Shown here: positions 16,751 to 23,603 of the stretch, piece after piece
How positions within the stretch are numbered: position 1 is the stretch's first letter
Layout of the letters: the number at the start of each line of letters is the position of its first letter
Source: Gottfriedia sp049568075
GTDB lineage: Bacteria > Bacillota > Bacilli > Bacillales > Bacillaceae_G
Assembly (NCBI GenBank): GCA_049568075.1
Contig: CP144911.1
DNA length: 64,000 bases
Strand: one strand, 5' to 3'
Made by a program: the position numbers and the translations under genes
Notes under the pieces: generated by a model
What the model was told of the DNA's origin: nothing
Seen by the model: only the letters and a program-made list of their open reading frames with translations
Database searches by the model: none

Positions 16751-16789
16751 TCCACATGTGGATATGTTTATTTAAGGGATTTATCCACA
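16748..16789. promoter_or_regulatory. Cluster of three DnaA-box-like sites
   Basis: TTATCCACA at 16781-16789 is a perfect DnaA box. TAATCCACA at 16748-16756 and its facing partner TGTGGATAT (16757-16765, reading ATATCCACA) differ by one or two bases. The first two together form a palindrome centred on CATG. They lie just upstream of the iteron array and ParM gene. Whether DnaA binds here is not known; the palindrome could also be a simple RNA hairpin. Confidence 0.45.
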
Positions 16790-16797
16790 CACATATT

Positions 16798-16828
16798 GAC
16801 AGGTAGAAGCCATCTACCTGTTTTTTAA
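16798..16828 (+). terminator. Terminator of pgaC-pgaD
   Basis: ACAGGTAGA-AGCCA-TCTACCTGT followed by TTTTTAATTTTT. Confidence 0.85.
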
Positions 16829-16856
16829 TTTTTAGAGGAAAATAGATCTATAGGAG

Positions 16857-17105
16857 TTGTACACATATTTGTACACAAGAATACATTATGTAAACGATTG
16901 TACACGATAGAGTATACTTGTACACAAAAACGTATACTTTTTAATTGCAGGTATGAGACAGTTATTTTGAAATTAATTCTAGAATGAAAAAGGAATGTAT
17001 ACACCTTTGTATACAAGTAAACGTTTTTGTAAACGTTTGTATACATTTTTGTACACATGTACACAGAAATGTATACAAGTTTATGTGTTTACAATTTTGT
17101 ATACA
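16857..17105. repeat. parC: Iteron array, candidate parC centromere of a ParM/ParR system
   Basis: The word TTGTAyACA or a one-base variant recurs at 16857, 16869, 16898, 16918, 16995, 17007, 17027, 17037, 17049, 17057, 17069 and 17097, with GTATAC cores also at 16912 and 16932. Two blocks (16857-16937 and 16995-17105) are separated by 57 bp. Starts are spaced mostly by 8-12 bp or about twice that, close to one helical turn, as expected for a ring or helix of ParR dimers. The array ends 45 bp before the predicted parM promoter. It holds no credible gene on either strand. Confidence 0.75.
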
Positions 17106-17150
17106 AGATGACAATTGAGTTACATTTTTATAATAGTTCAGCATGGGACA

Positions 17151-17179
17151 TTGACCGGATGACTAAAGTTAGATAATCT
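17151..17179 (+). promoter_or_regulatory. Predicted promoter of the parM-parR operon
   Basis: TTGACC at 17151 and TAATCT at 17174 with a 17-bp spacer. It lies directly after the iterons, which would allow repression by ParR. Confidence 0.55.
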
Positions 17180-17233
17180 AATATCAGAATTATCTATTAA
17201 TATGTAAACCTATTAGCGAAAGGGATGATTTAA

Positions 17234-18433
17234 GTGGTAAATGCTCGTATAGCTGCTATTGATGTAGGAAATGATTCACTCAAAGGAATTTTTGGGAAGA
17301 TGGAATCTGAGATTAATATTCCTAATATTATTGCAAGGGATACAGAAGATCGTCCAATCATTGGGATAGAAGAATTAGACAACCAAGATCCAGTTGATGG
17401 AATACATATTCGCGTTCACTCCCCTACTTTAAAAGAGAATAATACTGTTTATCGTGTAGGAAATTTAGCAACTAAAAGTGGTAATGCAACAGAACTAGAT
17501 CCTGGGAGTAATAAGTCTGAAGAGGATCAAACACTTATTATGTTATTTGCAGCTCTAGCGTTAGATGCAGCTAGAGAAGATAATAAGCAGATTGTAAAGA
17601 ACTCTAATAATGTAATTGAGGCAACATACGTATTAGGAACCGGTCTTCCGCTTAGAGAAGTAAAGGAAGGAAAGGACGTTGGTTATCGTTCGCGATTACT
17701 AGGCTCAGTTCACCAAGTAGAGTTTTTAGTAACACCAAGACATCAAGGATTAAAAGTTAATATTAAGTTTGAAGAAGTTAAAGTCTATCCTGAAGGATTT
17801 GCAGCTTTTATTAACTTAGTTATGGACAATCATTTAAACATAATTAATAAAGACCTTATAGATAAAAAAATCCTTATTCAAGACATCGGAGGGTTATCAA
17901 CTGATATTGCGGTCATTAGGAATCGAAAGGTAGATGACGATAAAGCTCAAGGTTTTAATCTTGGTGTGGCAGAGTCCCTTGAAGCAATTCGTGAAGAGAT
18001 TCGTTCAAGACATGGAGTGGAACTTGATAGTCGAAGAGACGTTGTAGAGATCATTACTAAGAAAAGTGATCGAAATCATATTATGGTTAAGGGTAGTCGG
18101 ACAAGTGTTCATGATATTGTAGACCGAATTCTGTTAGAATTAGCAAAAAAACAATATCGTCATTTAAGAAATATTTGGCAGAAGAACTCACAAACTGAAA
18201 TATGCTATTTCATTGGTGGGGGATCGCTAATCTTAAAAGAGTATCTTAAAACTCTTAATAATAACCTAGATGGCTATAATATTGATTTCTTTGAGGATGA
18301 GAAGGAAAGTATCTGGATGATGGCGAATGCTTATTATAAGCTAATCGCTGATTATGAAATAAAAAGAGTAAGAGAATCTAGAAGAGAACAACAAGCTGAA
18401 AAAGAAGAACAAAAAATGTCTAAAGTAAAATAA
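17234..18433 (+). CDS. ParM/StbA-like actin-family segregation ATPase
   Basis: A 399-residue actin-like protein. The nucleotide-fold motifs are in order: phosphate-1 AAIDVGNDSLKG (about 7-18), connect and phosphate-2 region IQDIGGLSTDIAVI (about 215-228), and adenosine motif CYFIGGGSLILKEYL (about 320-334). In plasmid R1 such proteins polymerise into filaments that push ParR-bound plasmids apart. The start is GTG at 17234 after AAAGGGATGA. The last 30 residues are highly charged (RVRESRREQQAEKEEQK) and extend past the usual end. The ParR-like gene follows by nine bases and iterons precede it. The filament role is inferred from the cassette layout; the substrate here would be chromosomal or a resident replicon. 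Confidence 0.85.
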   Translation: MVNARIAAIDVGNDSLKGIFGKMESEINIPNIIARDTEDRPIIGIEELDNQDPVDGIHIRVHSPTLKENNTVYRVGNLATKSGNATELDPGSNKSEEDQTLIMLFAALALDAAREDNKQIVKNSNNVIEATYVLGTGLPLREVKEGKDVGYRSRLLGSVHQVEFLVTPRHQGLKVNIKFEEVKVYPEGFAAFINLVMDNHLNIINKDLIDKKILIQDIGGLSTDIAVIRNRKVDDDKAQGFNLGVAESLEAIREEIRSRHGVELDSRRDVVEIITKKSDRNHIMVKGSRTSVHDIVDRILLELAKKQYRHLRNIWQKNSQTEICYFIGGGSLILKEYLKTLNNNLDGYNIDFFEDEKESIWMMANAYYKLIADYEIKRVRESRREQQAEKEEQKMSKVK

Positions 18434-18442
18434 GGTGATTCC

Positions 18443-19045
18443 ATGAAGGAAAAAGAATTGACGAGGGGACAACCTATTACATTTCGTATCCCCTCTGATA
18501 CGCCTGATCAGATAATTAAACATTTGCAGCAGCTTAAACAAAGCGAAAGACGGAACTTTTCAAGTAAGATTGCTGAGTACGTAATAAGCGGAGTTAATGA
18601 CTCATTATCAAAGCAAAGGCAAACAATAACAATTCCACTACCAAAAAGCCTAGATAAAGTTCAAAGAGATTGGTTAAAACATGAGCATTCTGAGGCACTA
18701 TTAGGTAGTATTGTGTACCAACTATTATCTAACCCGATTCGAACTGCTTCTCTTATTACATCGCTAAATAGTAATAGTCTAGCAATTGAAGAAGCTCTAT
18801 ATCTTCAAGAAGAAATGAATGAATTAGAGCCAGAATTGGAACCCGTTCAATCAAAAATTCGCACAAGCGAACAGAATGTAACGAATTTAGATAATATTGT
18901 AAGAAAAGCCGATCATGATGATGATTTAGATAACTTTAATTGGGAAGCTGCAAGCAAAAGCGAAATCTCTGCAGCCAAAGAAGAAATTGAAGAGGAAGAT
19001 ATGGATAGTCTACTCGGAGATTTTCTTGCACAAATGAATAAATAA
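18443..19045 (+). CDS. ParR-like ribbon-helix-helix centromere-binding protein
   Basis: A 200-residue protein. Residues about 7-55 fit a ribbon-helix-helix: the strand QPITFRIPSD followed by two helices (QIIKHLQQLKQSERRNFSSK, IAEYVISGVND). A second segment (QTITIPLPKSLDKVQRDWLK, about 60-80) looks like a duplicate of the first strand and helix. The long C-terminus is acidic and ends in EEEDMDSLLGDFLAQMNK, a short amphipathic helix of the kind by which ParR tails contact ParM. ATG 18443 follows AAGGTGAT, nine bases after the ParM-like gene. The name rests mainly on fold pattern and operon position, since ParR proteins diverge strongly. Confidence 0.7.
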   Translation: MKEKELTRGQPITFRIPSDTPDQIIKHLQQLKQSERRNFSSKIAEYVISGVNDSLSKQRQTITIPLPKSLDKVQRDWLKHEHSEALLGSIVYQLLSNPIRTASLITSLNSNSLAIEEALYLQEEMNELEPELEPVQSKIRTSEQNVTNLDNIVRKADHDDDLDNFNWEAASKSEISAAKEEIEEEDMDSLLGDFLAQMNK

Positions 19046-19049
19046 AAAA

Positions 19050-19092
19050 TAAAAATGGGACCGAATACCATATAAAGCGGTCCCATTTTTCT
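19050..19092. terminator. Bidirectional terminator between the ParR-like and CBS genes
   Basis: AAAATGGGACCG pairs with CGGTCCCATTTTT. Convergent genes lie on both sides. Confidence 0.85.
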
Positions 19093-19094
19093 AG

Positions 19095-19508
19095 TTATTG
19101 AATATCGTTTTGAGAGATTTGAGACAATGCTTCTCCAGCACTTTCATCCGACTGCTCTTGTACTGCTAAGTCACCAAGTGAAAGTATTCCAACGAGGTTA
19201 CCATTTTCTACGACTGGCAATCTTCTTATTTGATGCTGTGCCATTAAATTTGATGCTTCTTGAAGACTTGCGTTACAATCAATCGTCACAATATTATTAG
19301 ACATTACTTGGGAAGCATTTGCATTTCCCCCTTGACTAATACCACGTAAAGCTAAATCTCGATCTGTAATCATTCCAACTACTTGTCCATTGTTAACAAC
19401 TGGAATTGCTCCAACATTTAAGGTTTCCATTTTACTTGCCACTGATTGTAAAGAATCCTGGTTTGAACAACACTCAACATTATTCGACATAACGTCTTTT
19501 ACTCTCAT
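19095..19508 (-). CDS. Two-CBS-domain protein
   Basis: A 137-residue cytosolic protein made of a tandem CBS pair. The first (about 1-57) begins VKDVMSNNVECC and has VGMITDRDLALRG; the second (about 68-125) begins SQVMSNNIVTIDC and has VGILSLGDLAV. Paired CBS domains bind adenosine nucleotides and report energy state. Stand-alone forms of this size (YhcV/YlbB-like) are common in Bacillus and often stress-linked, but no role is established here. GGAGGTG precedes ATG 19508. Confidence 0.85.
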   Translation of the reverse strand: MRVKDVMSNNVECCSNQDSLQSVASKMETLNVGAIPVVNNGQVVGMITDRDLALRGISQGGNANASQVMSNNIVTIDCNASLQEASNLMAQHQIRRLPVVENGNLVGILSLGDLAVQEQSDESAGEALSQISQNDIQ

Positions 19509-19530
19509 AAAAACACCTCCAAAAAAATGA

Positions 19531-19642
19531 CAAAGATATTACTTTGAATATCTTTGTTTTTAAACAAAGTCCAAAAAAATGTTGATTTTCAGACTGATTG
19601 CTAGCGCTCTGCTTGCAATCTAATATATTATTTGGAATATCT
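19531..19642. repeat. Short copy of the terminator-nested hairpin element
   Basis: A hairpin CAAAGATATT-ACTTTG-AATATCTTTG (19531-19556) is followed by TAAACAAAGT, then GATTTTCAGACTGATTG as in the 6.8-kb copy, ending near 19621. It is followed by a degenerate second copy of the hairpin (ATATTATTTGGAATATCT, to 19642). The element lies downstream of the EamA transporter gene. Confidence 0.55.
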
Positions 19643-19684
19643 ATTTAATTATTCGGAGTATTAACAGATTGTATCTTTACGAGT

Positions 19685-20596
19685 TTAATTTGCTGATTGA
19701 AGTGATTTTCTTTTAAGGAATTCAGGTAAAACGATACCGACTAAGATTAAAATGATACCAAAATATTGTGGAGCTCCAACCGCTTCCTTTAATACAATCG
19801 CTGACATTAACGTAGCTGTCGGTAACTCTGCTGCCCCTAAGATAGAGGCAAGACCAGAACCTGTTAAAGGAACGCCTTTTGAAAACATTAAAGTAGAGAA
19901 AAATGGACCTAGAAAGCCAAGGGTCAGCCCGTACTTTAATGAAAGTTTTGCAAACAAGTGCCAATTTGTGAAAAATGTAGGTGGGAGGAAGATCGCACAA
20001 ATTAGGAAACCACCTGTAATCATTAATGCCGTTTTGGTTATTGGGTTTACTTTTAAAGCGACCCTACCGCTAAGTAATATAAAAGTACTGTACGAAACCG
20101 CGGACAACGCCCCAAATAAAACTCCTAACCAATTCAATGAACCAATACCATCTGTTAGAACATTTGTCGCAAAAATCGTGCCGATAACGAGCGGAATCAA
20201 TGAGAGCAATTTACTTTTTTCAGGAAGTTTTCGATTGACTACTGATTCTAATAAAACGCCAATCCAAGTGAATTGGAATAACAGCACAATTGCTAATGAT
20301 GCAGTAATATATTGCAAAGCCAAATAATAAAACATCCCTGTTAAGCCAGTAGTAGACCCTAATACAACAAGCAATAAAACATCCTTCTTAGTAGGCTTTA
20401 AATATTGTTGATTATTTGACTTAGCGGATCTACTTTTATTAAAAAGTACGATCGACCATAACAATATAGCCCCGACAAACATTTGCATACCGACTACATC
20501 ATTTACAATAAAACCATCACCATAAGCCAATTTTACAAAGGTAGACAAAACGCCATAACAAACAGATCCGATAATGATATATAGTATACCTTTCAA
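19685..20596 (-). CDS. EamA/DMT family transporter
   Basis: A 303-residue protein with ten transmembrane helices in two EamA repeats (about 5-140 and 150-290). Typical features are the N-terminal MKGILYIIIGSVCYGVLSTF, GLTGMFYYLALQYITASLAIVL closing the first repeat, and a matching GLASILGAAELPTATLMSAI in the second. The C-terminus is short and basic. Relatives include metabolite exporters such as RhaT-like and YdcZ-like proteins; the substrate cannot be predicted. It is monocistronic. Confidence 0.85.
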   Translation of the reverse strand: MKGILYIIIGSVCYGVLSTFVKLAYGDGFIVNDVVGMQMFVGAILLWSIVLFNKSRSAKSNNQQYLKPTKKDVLLLVVLGSTTGLTGMFYYLALQYITASLAIVLLFQFTWIGVLLESVVNRKLPEKSKLLSLIPLVIGTIFATNVLTDGIGSLNWLGVLFGALSAVSYSTFILLSGRVALKVNPITKTALMITGGFLICAIFLPPTFFTNWHLFAKLSLKYGLTLGFLGPFFSTLMFSKGVPLTGSGLASILGAAELPTATLMSAIVLKEAVGAPQYFGIILILVGIVLPEFLKRKSLQSAN

Positions 20597-20611
20597 AATA
20601 ACACCCCGTTT

Positions 20612-20652
20612 AATAAAAAGAAGTAAAGAGGGAAAACGAAAACCTCTTTACT
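20612..20652 (-). terminator. Terminator, probably of the pupG transcript
   Basis: Minus strand AAGTAAAGAGG pairs with CCTCTTTACTT, then CTTTTTATTA. It lies 220 bases from the pupG stop because a dispersed repeat separates them. Confidence 0.65.
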
Positions 20653-20740
20653 TATCTCTAATTTCATATTTTGTTACTGTCTAGTAGAGCAAGATATTTC
20701 TCCGGTAATACTTCTTCCAGAGCTACTCAAACGCTTTTTC

Positions 20741-20864
20741 GCATTGTCTAGCTCCAGGCGTTAGCCCCTCGTGGTCATAAGCCAAAGCCCAATAAAGGTA
20801 AAAAGCAACCTTTATCGTTCTTCGTCTTATGCTTGTCGGGGCTAATCAAACTCCTTGCGCATTT
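20741..20864 (-). repeat. Dispersed repeat of the CAGCCCCGACAAGC family
   Basis: Read on the minus strand: GAAATGCGCAAGGAGTTTG, GCCCCGACAAGCATAAGACG, AAGGTTG...CAACCTT-type inner arms around TTTTTACC, GGGCTTTGGCTTATGACC and GGGGCTAACGCCTGGAGC, TAGACAAT. Nearly the same 125-bp sequence lies in the other orientation at 53837-53962. GCCCCGACAAGC...AGGGGCTAACGCC can fold as a long imperfect hairpin. No coding potential. Confidence 0.8.
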
Positions 20865-20875
20865 CGTATTTCGTA

Positions 20876-21694
20876 TTAAATTTCTTCTAAAATGCCCTTA
20901 ACTAAGTTAACGAATTTCGTTCTAACCATGCTTGCTACTTCAATTACTTCTTCGTGGTTTAATGGTTGGTCTAGGATGCCACAAGCCATGTTTGTTAGGC
21001 AAGAGATACCTAAAACTTTCATACTTCCGTGAACAGCAACGATTGCTTCAGGAACCGTTGACATCCCAACAGAGTCAGCACCAAGCGTACGGATCATACG
21101 GATTTCAGCAGGTGTTTCGTATGAAGGGCCACTCCACCAAGCATAAACACCTTGTTGTAATTTAAGATCTTGTTTTGCAGCAACATTTAATGCAAGGCTA
21201 CGTAATTCTTTGTTATATACTTCAGAAACGTCAGGGAAGCGAGTTCCTAGTTCTGGGTTATTTGGTCCAATTAAAGGATTTGTTCCAACTAAATTAATAT
21301 GATCAGTAATTAACATTAAATCACCTGGATTAAAGCTAGTGTTAACAGCGCCACAAGCATTTGTTACGATTAATTTTTCTACTCCAAGAGCTTTCATTAC
21401 ACGCACAGGGAACGTTACTTCATCTAAAGTGAAGCCTTCATAATAATGGAAACGGCCTTTCATTGCTACAACAGCTTGGCCTTTTAATTCACCGATTACT
21501 AATTCATTTGCGTGTCCAACTGCTTCAGACTTTGCAAAATGAGGAATTTCACTGTAAGGGATTACAACAGAGTTTTCGATTTCATCTGCAAGAGTACCTA
21601 AGCCAGAACCTAATATTAATCCAACCGTTGGACGGTAGTTTGTTTTACTTAATATAAAATCTCTTGTTTCTACAATATGTTCAGTTTTATGCAT
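20876..21694 (-). CDS. pupG: Purine nucleoside phosphorylase
   Basis: A 272-residue trimeric-type PNP that splits inosine and guanosine with phosphate to the base plus ribose-1-phosphate. Phosphate and base-site motifs are evident: GLILGSGLGTLADEI (about 25-39), GRFHYYEG near 80, VTNACGAVN near 110, the SYETPAEIRMIRTLGADSVG block near 190-210 and MSTVPE. Length and motifs match B. subtilis PupG. AGGAGG lies eight bases before ATG 21694. No drm or pdp neighbour is present, so it is a single-gene unit. Confidence 0.95.
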   Translation of the reverse strand: MHKTEHIVETRDFILSKTNYRPTVGLILGSGLGTLADEIENSVVIPYSEIPHFAKSEAVGHANELVIGELKGQAVVAMKGRFHYYEGFTLDEVTFPVRVMKALGVEKLIVTNACGAVNTSFNPGDLMLITDHINLVGTNPLIGPNNPELGTRFPDVSEVYNKELRSLALNVAAKQDLKLQQGVYAWWSGPSYETPAEIRMIRTLGADSVGMSTVPEAIVAVHGSMKVLGISCLTNMACGILDQPLNHEEVIEVASMVRTKFVNLVKGILEEI

Positions 21695-21936
21695 TTATTT
21701 TTCCTCCTAAAATGTGCGATAGGGATTGTAATAAGAATTCTATTAAATAATAATGCTTACACCATAAGTCTAATGGATAACTCACTACTTGTAAACAGAC
21801 TAAAAATCATTTTGGTAAAAAGTTTATTCATTTTTACTTAAAATGCTGTAAAATAGTGTATAAATAGCTATACTTAATTCATAAAATATAAAAAGTTAAA
21901 TAGATAAAAAATAAGATAAGAGTTTTGGAGGAGTCA

Positions 21937-23151
21937 ATGATCAGGCAATTTATAGGCTATCAGTCGCCTAAAATCAAAAGTTTAAAGCTTTTATATAGCT
22001 TAATACGAAAATTAGGGCCAACTAAAGTTAATACATTAACTGAAATGACGGGGTATAAGCATACTACTTGTGTTCGGTTATTAGATGAATTAGTGCAGGA
22101 AGGACTTATATACGACAGTGGTTTAGGGGTTTCTAGTGGTGGAAGGAGACCAGCAATGTATGTGATTAACCCAACTGCTTTCTACTTAGTCGGTGTCGAA
22201 ATCACAAATTTATTTACAACAGTACTATTGCTTGACTTAAATCTAACAATAGTCGAATCAAAAAAATTAAAAATGAGCAATATGAGTACTGGAGAATACA
22301 CTTTAAATTTTGTAACCAAAAGTGTAAGTGAATTATTAAATCAAAATAAGATTAATAGAGAACAATTATTAGGTATTGGTATTGGAGTGTTAGACCAAAT
22401 TGATCAAGAAAAGGGCGTAATGATTAAATCTGGATCATTTTTAGCAGATGGATGGGACGATTTAAATATTGTTAGGCACTTAGAAGAAGCTAATCATTGC
22501 CCTGTATTATTAAATAATGGTACAAATTTAGCTGCCCTAGCAGAGTACAGACTAAATTTCAGTAAAGAAAACGAAAATATTGTTTTTGTTTCGAGTGATA
22601 TGGGAATCCGTTGTGGAATTATTCAACAAGGTAAATTAATAAGTAATAAGAACGAAATGGACGATGCTTTTGGACATATGATCGTTGATATTCATGGAAA
22701 ACTTTGTTCATGTGGTTCATATGGTTGTCTTCAAGCGTACAGTAGTTTACCTGCGATTCGAGAAGAGGTAATCAAACGAGTTAAGCGCGGTGAGATTACT
22801 TCTTTGATGGTTGAAGTAAAAGATGTCGAAAATATTAGCTATCATCAAATTCTTGAAGCTTTAGAGTTGGAAGATCCACTTTGTTTAGAGGTCATAAAAG
22901 AGGCGGCTAATTACTTTGGAATTGGACTGATCAATCTTATTTACATCGTACGCCCTGATATTGTAATTTGTGGAGGTACATTAGTTCCAAAGCCATTATT
23001 CTTTGATGTGGCATCCGAAACAGCACAAGGAAGATTGAAAAATTATCCAAACAGTCCTGTTCAAATCATTAAATCATCAACAGCGTATAATATCGTTGCA
23101 CAAGGAGCTGGCTGTATCGTATTTGATCACTTTACAGAGGAAACTATTTAA
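21937..23151 (+). CDS. ROK family transcriptional regulator (NagC/XylR type)
   Basis: A 404-residue protein. An N-terminal winged helix (about 10-75, with KVNTLTEMTGYKHTTCVRLL and GRRPAMYVI) is fused to a ROK sugar-kinase fold, with the zinc motif CSCGSYGCLQAY near 260 and a glycine-rich IVICGGTLVPKP near 350. The kinase-type catalytic aspartate context (VLLNNGTNLAALAE) has Asn-Gly-Thr where active kinases have Asn-Asp, so it is a sensor and not an enzyme. ATG 21937 follows GGAGGAG; a TTG four codons upstream lacks a binding site. No operon partner; the regulated sugar genes are not evident (the trehalose operon has its own TreR). Confidence 0.88.
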   Translation: MIRQFIGYQSPKIKSLKLLYSLIRKLGPTKVNTLTEMTGYKHTTCVRLLDELVQEGLIYDSGLGVSSGGRRPAMYVINPTAFYLVGVEITNLFTTVLLLDLNLTIVESKKLKMSNMSTGEYTLNFVTKSVSELLNQNKINREQLLGIGIGVLDQIDQEKGVMIKSGSFLADGWDDLNIVRHLEEANHCPVLLNNGTNLAALAEYRLNFSKENENIVFVSSDMGIRCGIIQQGKLISNKNEMDDAFGHMIVDIHGKLCSCGSYGCLQAYSSLPAIREEVIKRVKRGEITSLMVEVKDVENISYHQILEALELEDPLCLEVIKEAANYFGIGLINLIYIVRPDIVICGGTLVPKPLFFDVASETAQGRLKNYPNSPVQIIKSSTAYNIVAQGAGCIVFDHFTEETI

Positions 23152-23160
23152 TAAAAACTA

Positions 23161-23213
23161 AAAACCGTTTAATGCTCTACCTGGGAACAGATAAGCATTA
23201 AACGGTTTTTTAT
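23161..23213 (+). terminator. Terminator of the ROK regulator gene
   Basis: AAACCGTTTAATGCT pairs with AGCATTAAACGGTTT, followed by TTTTATT. Confidence 0.85.
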
Positions 23214-23483
23214 TCCTCAAAATGATTTATGGCACATTCAAAAATAAATAGTATAAACCCTTCCTGATTGTACCTTTCCAGTATGACTTTAATCCTTAAA
23301 TAAAGTATAGTCTGCTAGTACTTGGTTATAGTAATTTTCACTTAGATGAAGGACAGTTGTTTTAAATTGTGGCCAAGAACTTGAGTTTGAGACGTTATAC
23401 TGCTAATTCGGAAAAAATGCGCTACTAGTCTAATAAGTTTATTAGTAATTTGATTAGCAATTTCCATGGAAATTAATAAGAAG

Positions 23484-23497
23484 TGAGAACGTTTACA
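23484..23497 (+). promoter_or_regulatory. cre site (CcpA) upstream of treP
   Basis: TGAGAACGTTTACA matches the cre consensus TGWAANCGNTNWCA at all but one position. It ends nine bases before the predicted -35, so CcpA would be expected to repress the operon when glucose is present. The rest of the gap from 23214 to 23483 shows nothing further. Confidence 0.65.
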
Positions 23498-23505
23498 AAA
23501 AACGC

Positions 23506-23534
23506 TTGCAATCCTGTACGTACAAGAATATACT
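23506..23534 (+). promoter_or_regulatory. Predicted trehalose operon promoter
   Basis: TTGCAA at 23506 and TATACT at 23529 with a 17-bp spacer, embedded in the paired operators. Confidence 0.7.
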
Positions 23535-23551
23535 AACCTTGTACGTACAGG
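23513..23551. promoter_or_regulatory. Double TreR operator
   Basis: CCTGTACGTACAAG (23513-23526) and CTTGTACGTACAGG (23538-23551) are exact reverse complements, 11 bases apart. Each contains a TGTACGTACA palindrome. The first occupies the promoter spacer and the second covers the likely start point. TreR of B. subtilis binds a similar TTGTATATACAA palindrome. Confidence 0.7.
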
Positions 23552-23603
23552 ATGAATTTAAACATTATTAAATAAAGAATAGATTGCTTGAGGAGGGGAT
23601 ATC

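Noticed and set aside
16825..17064. Minus-strand ORFs rich in Tyr, Thr, Cys and Val across the iteron array (also 16962-17144)
   Set aside because: Their repetitive peptides are a by-product of translating the GTATAC/GTACAC iterons; no binding site or family similarity.
19752..20327. 191-codon plus-strand ORF opposite the EamA transporter
   Set aside because: It mirrors the codon pattern of a convincing membrane transporter on the other strand and lacks a start signal.
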